Positions 10,976 to 23,419 of a stretch of 64,000 bases of DNA are shown piece by piece (positions within the stretch are counted from its first letter, which is position 1; every line of letters begins with the position of its first letter). A model generated the notes under the pieces. The model made no database searches. It was not told the DNA's origin and saw only the letters and a list, made by a program, of their open reading frames with translations. This stretch comes from Dastarcus helophoroides (Eukaryota > Arthropoda > Insecta > Coleoptera > Bothrideridae). The DNA lies in the NCBI GenBank assembly GCA_028583605.1, contig CM053332.1, positions 20,422,297 through 20,486,296 of the forward strand. The letters run 5' to 3'. The position numbers and the translations under genes are program-made.

Positions 10976-12690
10976 CTTGTGAATAACTTTTAGTTTTTTA
11001 TTTCAAAATTTCGATAATTTCTCAAAATTTTGTGTTTAAAAATTAGAATTGAAAATTCGAGAAGAGTTTTGTTATAAGAGTTTATCTTTTTAATGTTTTG
11101 CATAAAATTTTTAATTTAAAGTTGAAAATTATACTTTTTAAAATCCTACATATTTTACAGATTTTTTTTAAACTCTTTTTTGACAATTTCGAGTCTTAAA
11201 CTTGAAGTTTAAAAACTAATTTTTTTAACTAAATTTATTTCGAATAATTTCTAGAATTTTTAACTTTTGCGTTAAACTTTTTACGATAAGGTTAGATTTT
11301 TAAATTTTTTTTTCGATTTTAAAATTAAAATTTCGATTTTTTTACAGAGTGTTTGACTTCATTTTGAAAACATGAATTTATTAAACAAAATGGGATACCT
11401 TTTTCCTTCATAGTCAACGCGAGTCACATCAAAAATTACTGCAAACCACATGTGACTCAGGAATTATGGATCAGGCACCAATGCTTTAAAACAACTGAAA
11501 TAATAGGAAAAAATTGAAAATGTAAACCCAGAATTTTGAGAAAGAAGATGAAATTGAAGAAAATATTCCAAATTTATTTTATAAAAATTCTACATATTTT
11601 TAATTTAAATGCTGGTGATAAACGTCGGAATATTTAAAAATAAACATCAATATTTCTAGAAAAATTCAACATTTTAAATTTAAAGCCGACATTTATGGGA
11701 CAAAATAAGTTCAAATTCGAAATTTTAATGAAAAAAAAGTTGAAGTTTTAAAAAAACTCGCGAACAACACAATAATAATAGTCAAGCAAAATATTGGGTT
11801 GAAATTTGGAGACTATTAATGTAAAATTGACATTGAAAGGGGGAGGACTTTTGAATCTGCACTGAACCGAAATAAACCGATATTTTCTTTTCGGTTCGGT
11901 TCCGGTTTTCGTTCTGACACAAATAACGGTTTTTTTCGGTTTCCAGTTTTCGGTTCAGTTCCGGTTCGAAGCCCTGAAAAGTCAAAGAAAGTTTATTAGA
12001 CACAACCGCTCGTGATGATGAAAACTGGGTGCACACCATATCAAATTGGTCATATTGATCATTGTACATCATTTTGAGAAACTGCACACATTTATATATT
12101 TTATGAGCGAAGAACAAACGAAAGTTTAACAGGCGAAAGCAAAGATCTCCGCTCATGATCCATCGAGATTTACTTCTTTGTATAGTCGAGCCTTAGGTCA
12201 TTATAACCAGATATTAAACTGCTATTCAAAGGGGTCATTCGGTCATTACCTTGCCGGGAAATAATTCCATCTCGAGTTGAGCTGTAATGATGTTTCTTTC
12301 TTTCAAATCGTTTCCTTTCAAACCCTAACAAAAGCATTTTTAATGAGACCGAAACACAACAAAAATAAAATCATGAAAACGATCTAAATGGGCACAAGGT
12401 CAAGATTTTTTTTCTCATCGTATGGAATAGATGATGTTTCAGCTGTTACATCATAAATAGTCGGATCTAAAAATAATCAAGTACATAAAATTGGAGATTT
12501 TTAAACAATAGCGTTTGTGGCCGTTGAAAGCTACAAATGTTCCAGCTACGACAGACGCAAATCTAATTAAAAATAATTAAATGCAAATATGAATAAAATA
12601 TGATGGAGGCTTCAAACTTTGGTGAGAAATGCACTGGAACAATATCTTTATTTCTGTGAAACTATAAGGACGATTTATGATATGATGGGC
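10976..12690. other. AT-rich region with CGGTT-rich patch
   Basis: 10980-11760 is decayed AT filler. About 11865-11972 is rich in CGGTTC/CCGGTT words, as found in subterminal regions of some DNA transposons. The 124-aa minus frame over it is compositional. No gene recognised to 12690. Confidence 0.4.
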
Positions 12691-12716
12691 TCACTGGTCC
12701 AGAATAGCTTCCAGGC

Positions 12717-12812
12717 ATAGGGCCATAGTAATTACTTCAGTAGGTTCCCAGGGCCAAAACCCTTTTAATTTTTCCGACATCTGGTGGTCAAAAACGGAAC
12801 TAGATGGTATTC
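12717..12812 (+). repeat. Dispersed repeat, copy 1
   Basis: Contains AGTAGGTTCCCAGGGCCAAAA and a CATCTGGTGGTCAAAAACGG-like stretch. A diverged match at 36242-36337 abuts the truncated end of the composite element there. The family is unknown. The minus frame 12691-13167 crosses it and is not supported as a gene. Confidence 0.6.
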
Positions 12813-13154
12813 TCTGTGCGCTGTCAGATGACGCTAGTGGTACTTTCGAAAGCACAGTCCGCGTTGCCAGATTAGTAAAATTCTCTACCAAACTTGGTAG
12901 AATTTTTGGCGAGGGCGTAGCGAAACGGGGGTGTTGGGGGTGTGACACCTCCCTAAACTTTCGTGCCGAGTCGGCATTTTCGTCTGAGTCGGATTTTTTT
13001 AACCAAAGTCGGCATATTTCAGAAATTCTTCTGTAAAGTCGACCTACAAAAAAATTTTTAACTTGACTCAGCCCCCCAAAAGCATCAGGCTCCGTACGCC
13101 CCTGATTTTTGGCTTCTACTAAAGATTTCGTAGAGTAATTAACTTGCATTAGCA

Positions 13155-15953
13155 CAGGGATGAGCAACCTTTTTTTTACAGCGGCTTACAAGGCTAAAAA
13201 TTTTGCGCTGGCCGCATGTGAGAAAAATTTGAATGTACCCCCTGGTTCATGCAGCAAACTGAAAATTTGTATATATTCAATTGGAGGACTTTTCAATTCT
13301 TCAGAATTCATCCTTTCCTTGAAACATTTTTTCGAAATTTCTACCTTTTTCTCAAATTTTGTATATTATTTTTCAAAGTTTTATATATTTTTTACAAAGT
13401 TTGACCTTTTCTTTTAAAATTTTGCGTTTATTAATAAAATTTGCCTTCTTTTATCAAACATGACTGTCAAAATTTTGAATTTAAAAATTCCTCGTTTTTT
13501 TCCTGAAATTTCGTCATTTCTCGAAATTGACTTTTCCTGAAAATTTCGCCTATTTTTGAATCTGAAAATTTCAGCTTGTTTATTAAAATTTGCCTTTTTT
13601 TCGAAATCTAGTCGATCTTTTGATTTTGACAAAAAGGAATATTTTTTTAGAAGTTTAAAATTTTTGTGAAAGGACAAGCATTTCTTTGTAAATTTGAACC
13701 CTTTTTTAATCCAAATTTCTGGTAGTTTCAACTTGTTTGTCAAAATTTCGATGTGCTATCACAATATTTGACATTTTCTGACGCCTGTTGAGGCAAGGTA
13801 GGGAGCCTGTCTTCCTCTGACTCGTCCAGAGAGTCCAGAAAAAATAAATATTCCATTTTTCTTTTAAAATTCACTCTTTTTCTGAATTTCGAAGTTTCAT
13901 TAAGATTAAATGCTTTTTCACAAAATTTAGATCTTTTTTGCAAAATTGTTCATACGATATTGTCTTTTTCTTAGGGTTTTGACTATTTTTTTGACTTTTT
14001 TTTAATTTCACTTTTTTGTCCATTTCAAAGTTTTCGCGATTTTTTTTTCAAAATTCGATATTTTTCTAAACATTTACTAAAAATTTCGATCTTTCATATT
14101 CTCATTTTTTTAGAAATTCTGACTGGTTTTCTAAAATTTGCCTTTTTCAGGAAATCTTGATTTTTATCTCAATATCCAGTATATAATATTTTAATAAATT
14201 TTTTCTTTTTTTTGGTAAATTCGTTTTTTTTTCAAAATTTAAAACAGTATTGTCACGGGCTTTATCGGTTCGAATTGATTACACTTATCGAATAATACCC
14301 ACTTTATTACCAGACAAAACTCGGAACACTACAACTGAACAATTAACTCACTTATTATTGATTTCTACTAACTCACTAATTACACTGAATGACTTGAGGG
14401 AAAGCTAACCGCCTTTTATAGTTTTGGCTTCCGGCTTCTAGAACTTTTCGGCAGATAAGGCTTATCGTTTGCCGAAATGTCTGGAACGCTTATCTGCCGT
14501 TTGTGTCGTTATCGCGGCCGCTTTCCCCTTATCAGATCCTTCTAGAAACTTTTTTTTATTTACTAAATTCTACAATTCTATTCTAAATTCTATTCCATCT
14601 ACTTACATTGCATCACAGTATTTTACCTAAAATTAGCCTGGTCCTCAAAATTTGTCTTTTTCGAATTTCCATTTTGTTTTCAAAAACCTACTTTTTGAAC
14701 TTTTTCAAAAATGGTTTATTTATTTCAAAATTTTGTCATTTTCTTGAATATTTGTCTTTTTCAATAAACTACGACTTTTAGATCAAATGGTTTTATGGTT
14801 CTAAAAATGTTCACTTTTCTGTTGTTGCGAAAAATATTTTTGGGGATTTCGAGAAAAAAATTTCTTGTAAATTCAACATCTTTACTGAATTTTAAATTTT
14901 GAGAACAATGTTTTTAAATCTTGCGATTTTTCTTTCTCAGAGTTGGATTTTTTTTTTGAAAATTGCGTTTTTTCACAAATTAGATAATTGAAAATTTTGA
15001 TTTTTTTTTAATGTTGCACATTTCTCGAGTTTTTGAGAAAAGTTAGGTTTTTATTTTCAATATGATTTATTAAAAATTTCAACTTTTTAAATTTTCCTCT
15101 TAAAATTGGACCTTCTTTTGGAAATTTGGAATGTTTCCTAGAAAGTTCAATATTTTTTTGTAATTTGTAACGTAATTTTCAAAAATCCTGAATTTATTTC
15201 GAAGTCTTTATTTATTCTGATTTTTTTTTAAATTTTATTTCCGATAATTTCAACTTGTCTAAAATTCATGTCATTCTCCAAATTTTGGCTTTTAGCTCAA
15301 AATTCAATTTTATCTGTTTCTGGACATTTCCATTTGAAATGGAATTTTTTCCAAAGCTTAGACTTTTTCACAAAATTCGTTTATTTTTTTTTAATTGGAT
15401 CGAAATTTTAATAGAAATCGAAACAATCTGAGAATGAGAATGAATAATGAGAAGAATATTTTCAGATTACTTGAAAAGTTTCAAAAATATGACAAAACTG
15501 AAATAAAATAAAAATTCTGAAATCATTATTTTTAAAAGTTGCATTTTTTTGCCTGAATTCAACTTGTTCTGGAAATTAAAACTCTTTTTACAAAAATTTC
15601 TTTTTGGAAACTTCGTCTCTTTTACATTTTTTCGAAATTTCGACATTTTTTAAAGTTCTCCAAACGTTTTTTCTCAAATTTGGACTTTTTTCAAAATTTT
15701 GTATTTAATTTGTAAATGCGATGTCCCCAATTGTGTAGTTTTTAAGTAAAAATACACATTACTAAGCTTTCTTTTTTATCCATGAGTTTTTTAGAATGAT
15801 TGCAGCTGCCCCCCCTTAAAGAAAATCTTGCCTACGCTCATGTCCAAGATATTTCATGAACCGTGGAAATTTATGTTCTTGTTTTCTCATCAAATTGTTT
15901 GACATTTTCTTTTCCAAAATTTTTACTCGCGGGCCACGTCTTGCTCATCCCCG
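13155..15953. mobile_element. Non-autonomous hAT-like element with 8-bp TSD
   Basis: The element starts CAGGGATGAGCAAC at 13155 and ends, read inward on the other strand from 15953, CGGGGATGAGCAAG. Both ends are followed by TAAAAATTTTG and GGCC-type words. The flanks are a perfect 8-bp repeat, CATTAGCA, at 13147-13154 and 15954-15961, which is diagnostic of hAT-type insertion. The 2.8-kb interior is AT-rich filler with no transposase. A solo LTR (14251-14617) is nested in it. The right end is also the seed of the tandem array that follows. Confidence 0.88.
14251..14617 (-). mobile_element. Solo LTR, copy 2, nested in hAT-like element
   Basis: 367 bp, TG...CA on the minus strand, flanked by GTAT at 14247-14250 and 14618-14621. 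The TATA box and AATAAA are in the same places as in copy 1. It inserted after the hAT-like element, giving a relative age. Confidence 0.92.
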
Positions 15954-18900
15954 CATTAGCAAAAAGATTTAGTAGAATTTTTGTCGTGTCTTACTTATGC
16001 AAGAGGTTAGAATTTTCTAAGGCAAAAGAAAATCTTTTAGAAAGTTATTGTCTTTGACAAAATGTGATTTGAATTAATGAGATACACAAATTTATAAAAT
16101 GTTAAGTAGCTTTATAATCTTCAAGTGATTTTGTAGAAAATAACTGAGGTTTTCCATCAGTGGGTTTGTTATTATGACGGTAGTTCAAATGTATTAAAAC
16201 CTTGCAGTTCTCAATCACTGATTATGTCAGACATATACGTTAAGTTTTAAATTTAATTTGAAAATGCGATGTCCCCAATTCTGTAGTTTTTAAGTAAAAA
16301 TACACATTACTAAACTTTCTTTTTTATCCATGAGTTTTTTAGAATGATTGCTGCTGCCCCCCCCTTAAAGAAAATCTTGCCTAGGCTCATGTCCAAGATA
16401 TTTCATGAACCGTGGAAATTTATGTTCTTGTTTTTTCATCAAATTGTTTGACATTTTCTTTTCCAAAATTTTTACTCGCGGGCCACGTCTTGCTCATCCC
16501 CGCATTAGCAAAAAGATTTAGTAGGATTTTTGTCTTGTCTTAATTATGCAAGAGGTTAGACTTTTCTAAGGCAAAACAAAATCTTTTAGGAAGTTATTGT
16601 CTTTGACAAAATATGATTTGAATTGATGAGATTGCGAAGCCAGAAGGTTTTCTTTTTTATCCATGGGTCTTTTAGAATGATTGCTATTGCCCCCCGCCCC
16701 TTAAAGGAAATCTTGTCTAGGCTCATGTCCAAGATATTTCATGAATGTTCTTTTTTTTTCATCAAATTGTTTGACATTTTCTTTTCCAAAATTTTTACGC
16801 GCTGGCCACGTCTTGCTCATCCCTGCATTACCAAAAAGATTTAGTAAAATGTTTGTCGTGTCTTACTTATGCAAGAGGTTAGACTTTTCTAAGGCAAAAG
16901 AAAATCTTTTAGAAAGCTATTGTCTTTGACAAAATATGATTTGAATTAATGAGATACACAAATTTATAAAATGTTAAGTAGCTTTATAATCTTCAAGTGA
17001 TTTTGTAGAAAATAACTGAGGTTTTCCATCAGTGGGTTTGTTATTATGACAGTAGTTCAAATTTATTAAAACCTTGCAGTTCTCAATCACTGATTATGTC
17101 AGACATATACGTTAAATTTTAAATTTAATTTGAAAATGCGATGTCCCCAATTCTGTAGTTTTTAAGTAAAAATACACATTACTAAACTTTCTTTTTTATC
17201 CATGAGTTTTTTAGAATGATTGCTGCTGCCCCCCCTTAAAGAAAATCTTGCCCAGGCTCATGTCCAAGATATTTCATGAACCGTGGAAATTTATGTTCTT
17301 GTTTTTTCATCAAATTGTTTGACATTTTCTTTTCCAAAATTTTTACTTGCGGACCATGTCTTGCTCATCCCCACCTTAGCAAAAAGATTTAGTAGAATTT
17401 TTGTCGTGTCTTACTTACGCAAGAGGTTAGACTTTTCTAAGGCAAAAGAAAATCTTTTAGAAAGTTATTGTCTTTGACAAAATATGATTTGAATTAATGA
17501 GGTACACAAATTTATAAAATCTTAAATAGCTTTATAATCTTTAAGTGATTTTGTAGAAAATAACTGAGGTTTTCCATCAGTGGGTTTGTTATTATGACAG
17601 TAGTTCAAATTTATTAAAACCTTGCAGTTCTTAATCACTGATTACGTCAGACATATACGTCAAATTTTGAATTTAATTTGAAAATGCGATGTCCTCAATT
17701 CTGTAGTTTTTAAGTAAAAATACACATTACTAAGCTTTCTTTTTTATCCATGAGTTTTTTAGAATGATTGCTGCTGCCCCCCCTTAAAGAAAATCTTGTC
17801 CCAGGCTCATGTCCAAGATATTTCATGAACCGTGGAAATTTATGTTCTTGTTTTTTCATCAAATTGTTTGACATTTTCTTTTCCAAAATTTTTACTTGCG
17901 TAGCCACTGTCTTGCTCATCCCCAGCCTTAGCAAAAAGATTTAGTAGAATTTTTGTCGTGTCTTACTTACGCAAGAGGTTAGACTTTTCTAAGGCAAAAG
18001 AAAATCTTTTAGAAAGTTATTGTCTTTGACAAAATATGATTTGAATTAATGAGATACACAAATTTATAAAATGTTAAAGTAGCGTTATAATCTTCAAGTG
18101 ATTTTGTAGAAAATAACTGAGGTTTTCCATCAGTAGGTTTGTTATTATGACAGTAGTTCAAACTGTATTAAAACCTTGCAGTTCTCAATCACTGATTATG
18201 TCAGACATATACGTTAAATTTTAAATTTAATTTGAAAATGCGATGTCACCAATTCTGTAGTTTTTAAGTAAAAATACACATTACTAAGCCAGAACGTTTT
18301 CTTTTTTATCCATGAGTTTTTTAGAATGATTGCTGTTGCCCCACCCCCCCTTAAAGAATATCTTGCCTAGACTGATGTCCAAGATATTTCATAAATCGTG
18401 GAAATTCGTGTTCTTTTTTTCATCAAATTGTTTGATATTTTCTTTTCCAAAATTTTTACTCGAGGGCCACGTCTTGCTCATTCCTGCATTAGCAAAAAGA
18501 TTTAGTAGAATTTTTGTCGTGTCTTACTTATGCAAGAGGTTAGAATTTTCTAAGGCAAAAGAAAATCTTTTAGAAAGTTATTGTCTGTGACAAAATATGA
18601 TTTGAATTAATAAGATACACAAATTTATAAAATGTTAAGTAGCTTTATAGTCTTCAAATGATTTTGTACAAAATAACTGAGGTTTTCCATCAGTAGGTTT
18701 GTTATTATGACAGTAGTTCAAATATATTAAAACCTTGCAGTTCTCAATCACTGATTATGTCAGACATGTACGTTAAATTTTAAATTTAATTTGAAAATGC
18801 GATGTCCCCAATTCTGTAGTTTTTAAGTAACAATACACATTACTAAACCAGAAGGTTTTTTTTTATCCATGAGTTTTTTAGAATGATTGCTGCTGTCCCC

Positions 18901-19355
18901 CCCACCCTTAAAGAATATCTTGCCTAGACTGATGTCCAAGATATTTCATAAATCGTGGAAATTCGTGTTCTTTTTTTCATCAAATTGTTTGATATTTTCT
19001 TTTCCAAAATTTTTACTCGAGGGCCACGTCTTGCTCATTCCTGCATTAGCAAAAAGATTTAGTAGAATTTTTGTCGTGTCTTACTTATGCAAGAGGTTAG
19101 AATTTTCTAAGGCAAAAGAAAATCTTTTAGAAAGTTATTGTCTGTGACAAAATATGATTTGAATTAATGATATGATTTGAATTAATAAGATACACAAATT
19201 TATAAAATGTTAAGTAGCTTTATAGTCTTCAAATGATTTTGTACAAAATAACTGAGGTTTTCCATCAGTAGGTTTGTTATTATGACAGTAGTTCAAATAT
19301 ATTAAAACCTTGCAGTTCTCAATTACTGATTTTGTCAAACATATTCGTTAAAATT
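15712..19355. repeat. ~550-bp tandem array grown from a hAT right end plus flank
   Basis: Units starting with AAATGCGATGTCC lie at 15712, 16260, 17132, 17680, 18234 and 18793, with the last ending near 19355. Spacing is 548-559 bp, except 872 bp between 16260 and 17132. That interval holds an extra partial copy at about 16632-16945. Each unit contains the hAT terminus (CCACGTCTTGCTCATCCC), the former target site CATTAGCA or variants, and about 300 bp of former flank. The repeated 60-90-aa frames ending KENLLESYCL in successive units are copies of one frame, interrupted in some units. They read across the transposon end and are not a gene family. Confidence 0.93.
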
Positions 19356-20165
19356 AAAAAGATAAGAATTTTCATAGCCAAATTAATGACTTCTTCATTT
19401 GAATACCCAATGTTATTCAATATTATTTACATTGTTAAAAAATCCTGTAACAGAATTAAAAAATTAACTGGACGCTTCTTAAGTCAAGAAACAAGTTATA
19501 TCCATTTGATTACCCAAATTAGCATCAAACAAAAATAAGAAAAACAAACAAGAACCTTATTTATGCAACGAGTTCTGGCCATACATATCTCCACGCAACT
19601 TTTTTTTTTATGAAAGCACGTTTCCCACAATACTTCATCGGAATATCTAATGAAGACGCTCGACTCTGTTTTCATTTACATCCTCTGTTTATGCCACCTT
19701 ACTACTAAAAACAAGATACTCAAGGTCAACAACACAACTTCCTCCTAAACTTCAGAAGTATCTTTTTACCCACAAACTCGGTGTTTATTTTTGTTTGAAT
19801 AGCAACGATCGATTCATTCATAAACACCACATCCTGCGACCGACCGTGATTCTATCTCGGTCACAAAAGCAGGTGTAATACTTTTGGATATTACATAAGT
19901 ATCACATCAAGATGAGAAGATAAACGAACTGTATTCATTCGTGTTATCGAAAAAAGAGTTCAAGTGACGAGTAAATTAGCACATATGTGATAATTTGTTG
20001 GAAATGGAGCACAATGTTTAGCGGGGACCTCGCCCCCGCAACTTTGCCAAAATTTTAAAGAATAAGTAATTACTGAATAGTATGTTGTATTCTGATTATT
20101 ATTTTAAATCTACCTGAAACATTTCGAGGAGAAATAAAAAAACAAATTCTAATTTAACGTCAATA
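19356..20165. other. Unassigned DNA
   Basis: AT-rich sequence with no recognised gene or repeat. Confidence 0.4.
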
Positions 20166-20169
20166 TTTT

Positions 20170-20450
20170 CTTGTATGCAAGAAGAATGCAACCCAGGCGT
20201 GTATAGTGAATCATAGGTAGTTGAACTACCAACAGTTGAAACACTGCCACCTAGCGAAGCGGTTGCTCTCTAGGAGAGTTCCCAGAAGACAAGGATTCTA
20301 TAATGCACAGACCAATAGGTTTGAACATTTATTAGATTTAAAGTTTGGAAACCAAATACCGAGATCTAACAAGATCGAAACCGGTATTTGGTTTCCAAAC
20401 TTCGAATCTAATAAATGTTCAAACCTATTGGTCTGTGCATTATAGAATAT
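20170..20450 (-). mobile_element. Hammerhead repeat: partial unit with palindrome
   Basis: Part of the ~387-bp repeat (CTACCAACAGTTGAAACACTG, GCGGTTGCTCTCTAG) runs into a near-perfect palindrome, 20295-20361 against 20382-20448 (67-bp arms, 20-bp loop). The fold boundary cuts through the ribozyme: stem II and GAAA remain but the CUGAC part is missing, so this copy should be inactive. Confidence 0.85.
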
Positions 20451-20654
20451 TTTCTTGGTTGAAAAAAATTTTAATCAATAAATTTTCCTAAAATTCCGCA
20501 TTTAAAGTTAAAATTTTTTTAATCGAGTTGTAATAGTGTTTTTTTAAGTGAACATTTTTTAGACTCATTGAACGATTTAGATAGGGGTTCGCGTTCCTTT
20601 CACGCTGATTTGCATCACCAACATCCTCTAATGCTAATATTAACAGTATTATTT

Positions 20655-21560
20655 AGTTATGAATAGAATTCTAAATAGGTTTAAACATTTATTAGATTCG
20701 AAGCTTGGAAACCAAAGACCGGTTTCGATCTTGTCAGTTTGGTACATCCAACCAGAATGCTAACAAATGTTCCGACAAGTAAGTACTAAAGAAACAACGA
20801 ACGTCAAGCGTGTGACTCTCAGTACTACCGCCATCTATTGGTCTATAGAGAAACTATAGCCATCGCCAACAATCTCGCATGCAAGTAGTGTAATGTACCT
20901 ACCCTACCCACTTGGGTCCAGATCCTTCTAAGTACCAAAGTTGTTACATCTGTTTCATCTAAATTACTTATTCTTATTGTGTGTTAGACGTTTCCGCCAC
21001 TTGTAAGATCTAACTAAAGAATAATCGGAAACCCCGTTGCGAAAAAGGATCAGGGTGTAAAATGTATGTATTGTATTTAGAATTAGAATAGTCAGTCTGG
21101 TCAAACCTTTGTTAGAAGTAAGTTTATTATAAGGATCATTTAAAAGTATTAATATATTATAGTACACAAAATCAATCTCTTTAATTATATTTACTAAAGC
21201 ACGTCCGAGGTATCTACGACGGAAAATCCATTACAGTAGAATACAACCTGGACTGCAAATTCATGCAGCCCTCTAGGCATGTATAGTGAATATAGTGAAT
21301 AGCTGAATTACCAACAGTTGAAACACTGCCACCTAGCAAAGCGGTTGCTCTCTAGGAAAGTCCCCAGAAGACAAGGATTCTAATGCAGAGACCAATAGGT
21401 TTGAACATTTATTGGATTCGAAGTTTGGAAACCAAAGACCGGTTTCGTAGGAAGAAAGCTAACAAATGTTCGGACAAATAATTACTAAAAAATCAAGGGA
21501 CGTCAAGCGTTGGATTCTACTTGCATACGACATTATTGGCGATGGCCATGGGACATTTTT
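20655..21560 (-). mobile_element. Hammerhead repeat: degenerate copies
   Basis: Two units of the ~387-bp repeat are separated by about 350 bp of unrelated sequence (20888-21235). In the first, the ribozyme has lost about 10 bp of stem II (GATCTTGTCAG on the plus strand). In the second it is deleted after GGTTTCG. The end at 21525-21555 is in opposite orientation. No active ribozyme is expected. Confidence 0.8.
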
Positions 21561-22195
21561 AAGGAATAACACAAATGATACCATTCAAATTGGGCAAATT
21601 TTACCAAATATTTCCATTAGTATGAAACGTGATTTGAATTTTAAATATAATCAGGAGATTTAATCGAATATGGACTAATATAATGGGCGCAGCATTACAC
21701 CACATTCGAGCTAAAATGGTTGTTTTGAATAACTGTACACGAGTTTCTGCCCACCAACGTACCAAATTCTTCATGGATACTGTTTCATAACACATATGCT
21801 AATTTATTCAAATGCAAAAGAGTGCAGTTCATCAAAGGATATGAGTTTCAATCGAATAAGCACATTAAATGCAAACGAGCTGTGTAGTTAGCAAGCAACC
21901 AAGAGAATGGTTAGTTCGAAGAAAAATCTGGGCTACTTTATCGTGTCTCTTTGAGTGAGATAATTGTTTTCGAACACAATAACCTTTAAATGAAATATTC
22001 ATGTCTATGAATAGAACGGTAATGAAATATCGTATTGCTGCAATTATAGCGAACTCATCTAACAGTTAGCATAGAGAAAGTAAATGATAAAGACTAAAAA
22101 TAAGCGTCTAATTAATTTATTGAAATGAAAACTGCTTTAGGCACGTTAAGGGATTTTAGATAAGGGAGTAATTTTATGGCTTTGTGTTAGCACCA
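21561..22195. other. Unassigned DNA
   Basis: No gene, RNA or repeat recognised. Confidence 0.4.
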
Positions 22196-22199
22196 CGTG

Positions 22200-22300
22200 T
22201 CACACGTTACCAACAACAAAGACAACAAAGGTTCCTCTAAAGCGTTTCGATAGTCAAGCTATCATCTTCAGAGAGATGTTTCTATCAGGGGACAAAATTT
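22200..22300 (-). repeat. Penelope-like hammerhead repeat, copy A
   Basis: On the minus strand it reads CTCTCTGAAGATGATAGC, loop, TATCGAAACGC, TTTAGAGG. The family word CAGGGGACAA occurs nearby in fragmentary form. Stem III is degraded (ACGCUU rather than ACGCGU). It is a truncated member of the family at 28125, 38390, 48920 and 60597. Confidence 0.65.
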
Positions 22301-22815
22301 GTATTTTTTTTATGTTCAATCAATTAAGAATTAAAAAACAAATACAAGTATTTTAAATTTTCGACAAATAAATAGTAAGAACTATAAATAGAAATGGTTC
22401 TTATATAATGGCAGTTGTTGCAATAGGAAGCTTAAAAAATAGAACACTTAGCATAAAATCCGGACTCTGCTGCGATTTATCAACTTTTTTGATATAATTA
22501 TCGTTAATTGCTCTTTGAAAATGCACTAACGAGCGTTACGTATAGACAAAGAGAAATGAAAGAGCAGCATACATAACCAACTGGATAACTTAGAATGACA
22601 TGCTTAAACTTTGAATCAATATCATTAATTGATTGATTTCTCTAAAAACCATGATAAATCGGCAAAAAATTCTGTGTTAATTAATTGGATATTATATCTC
22701 CAAGCATTTACGTAATTTTTACAGGAATACAACAAATTTCAACTTGTTGAATATTCATCCAAAGCGAGTGCACCTGGTTCGGAATTTTCGCCCACTTTTG
22801 GCACATTATTTGTTA
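22301..22815. other. Unassigned DNA
   Basis: No feature recognised. Confidence 0.4.
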
Positions 22816-22817
22816 AG

Positions 22818-23371
22818 TTAAAAATACCTAAACACATATCACGCCGAGGGCGCTTGCACTTAATGTACGTTGCTGTGAAAGCTATAATACCAGAAAGTAA
22901 CTCACTACTGGTGACTTTTGTGACTAGTTACATCGTAAATAACCTCGTTATTGAACTTTTTGTTTGTTTACAATGGTTCAATGGTTGTTTGCCTTCCACT
23001 ACCACGTACAATTAAATTATTTTAAAACTGAATTCAATACTTCAACTTTAAACTTACAAATACGTTAGGTCAGAGTAGGTTAAGTTAGACTTAAAAAATA
23101 CCTAAACGCATATCACGCCGAGGGCGCTTGCACTTAATGTACGTTGCTGTGAAACCTATAATACCAGAAAGTAACTCATTACTGGTGACTTTTGTGACTA
23201 GTTACATCGTAAATAACCTCGTTATTGAACTTTTTGTTTGTTTACAATGGTTCAATGGTTGTTTGCCTTCCACTACCACGTACAATTAAATTATTTTAAA
23301 ACTGAATTCAACACTTCAACTTTAAACTTACAAATACGTTAGGTCAGAGTAGGTTAAGTTAGACTTAAAAT
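22818..23371. repeat. 274-bp tandem duplication, two copies
   Basis: The marker CCTAAACxCATATCACGCC is at 22827 and 23101, and both copies run to TAGGTTAAGTTAGACTTAAA. Very few differences are visible, so the duplication is recent. The content is not recognised. Confidence 0.93.
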
Positions 23372-23419
23372 GTAGGTAACGAGTCAATAGAGGCAAACTT
23401 TTTTTTGTGTCGTTCAGAC

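Noticed and set aside
12691..13167. 158-aa minus-strand frame
   Set aside because: It overlaps a dispersed repeat and the hAT target site, with no recognisable domain.
18330..18590. Repeated 60-90-aa frames ending KENLLESYCL suggesting a gene family
   Set aside because: They are copies of one ~550-bp tandem unit and read across a transposon terminus.
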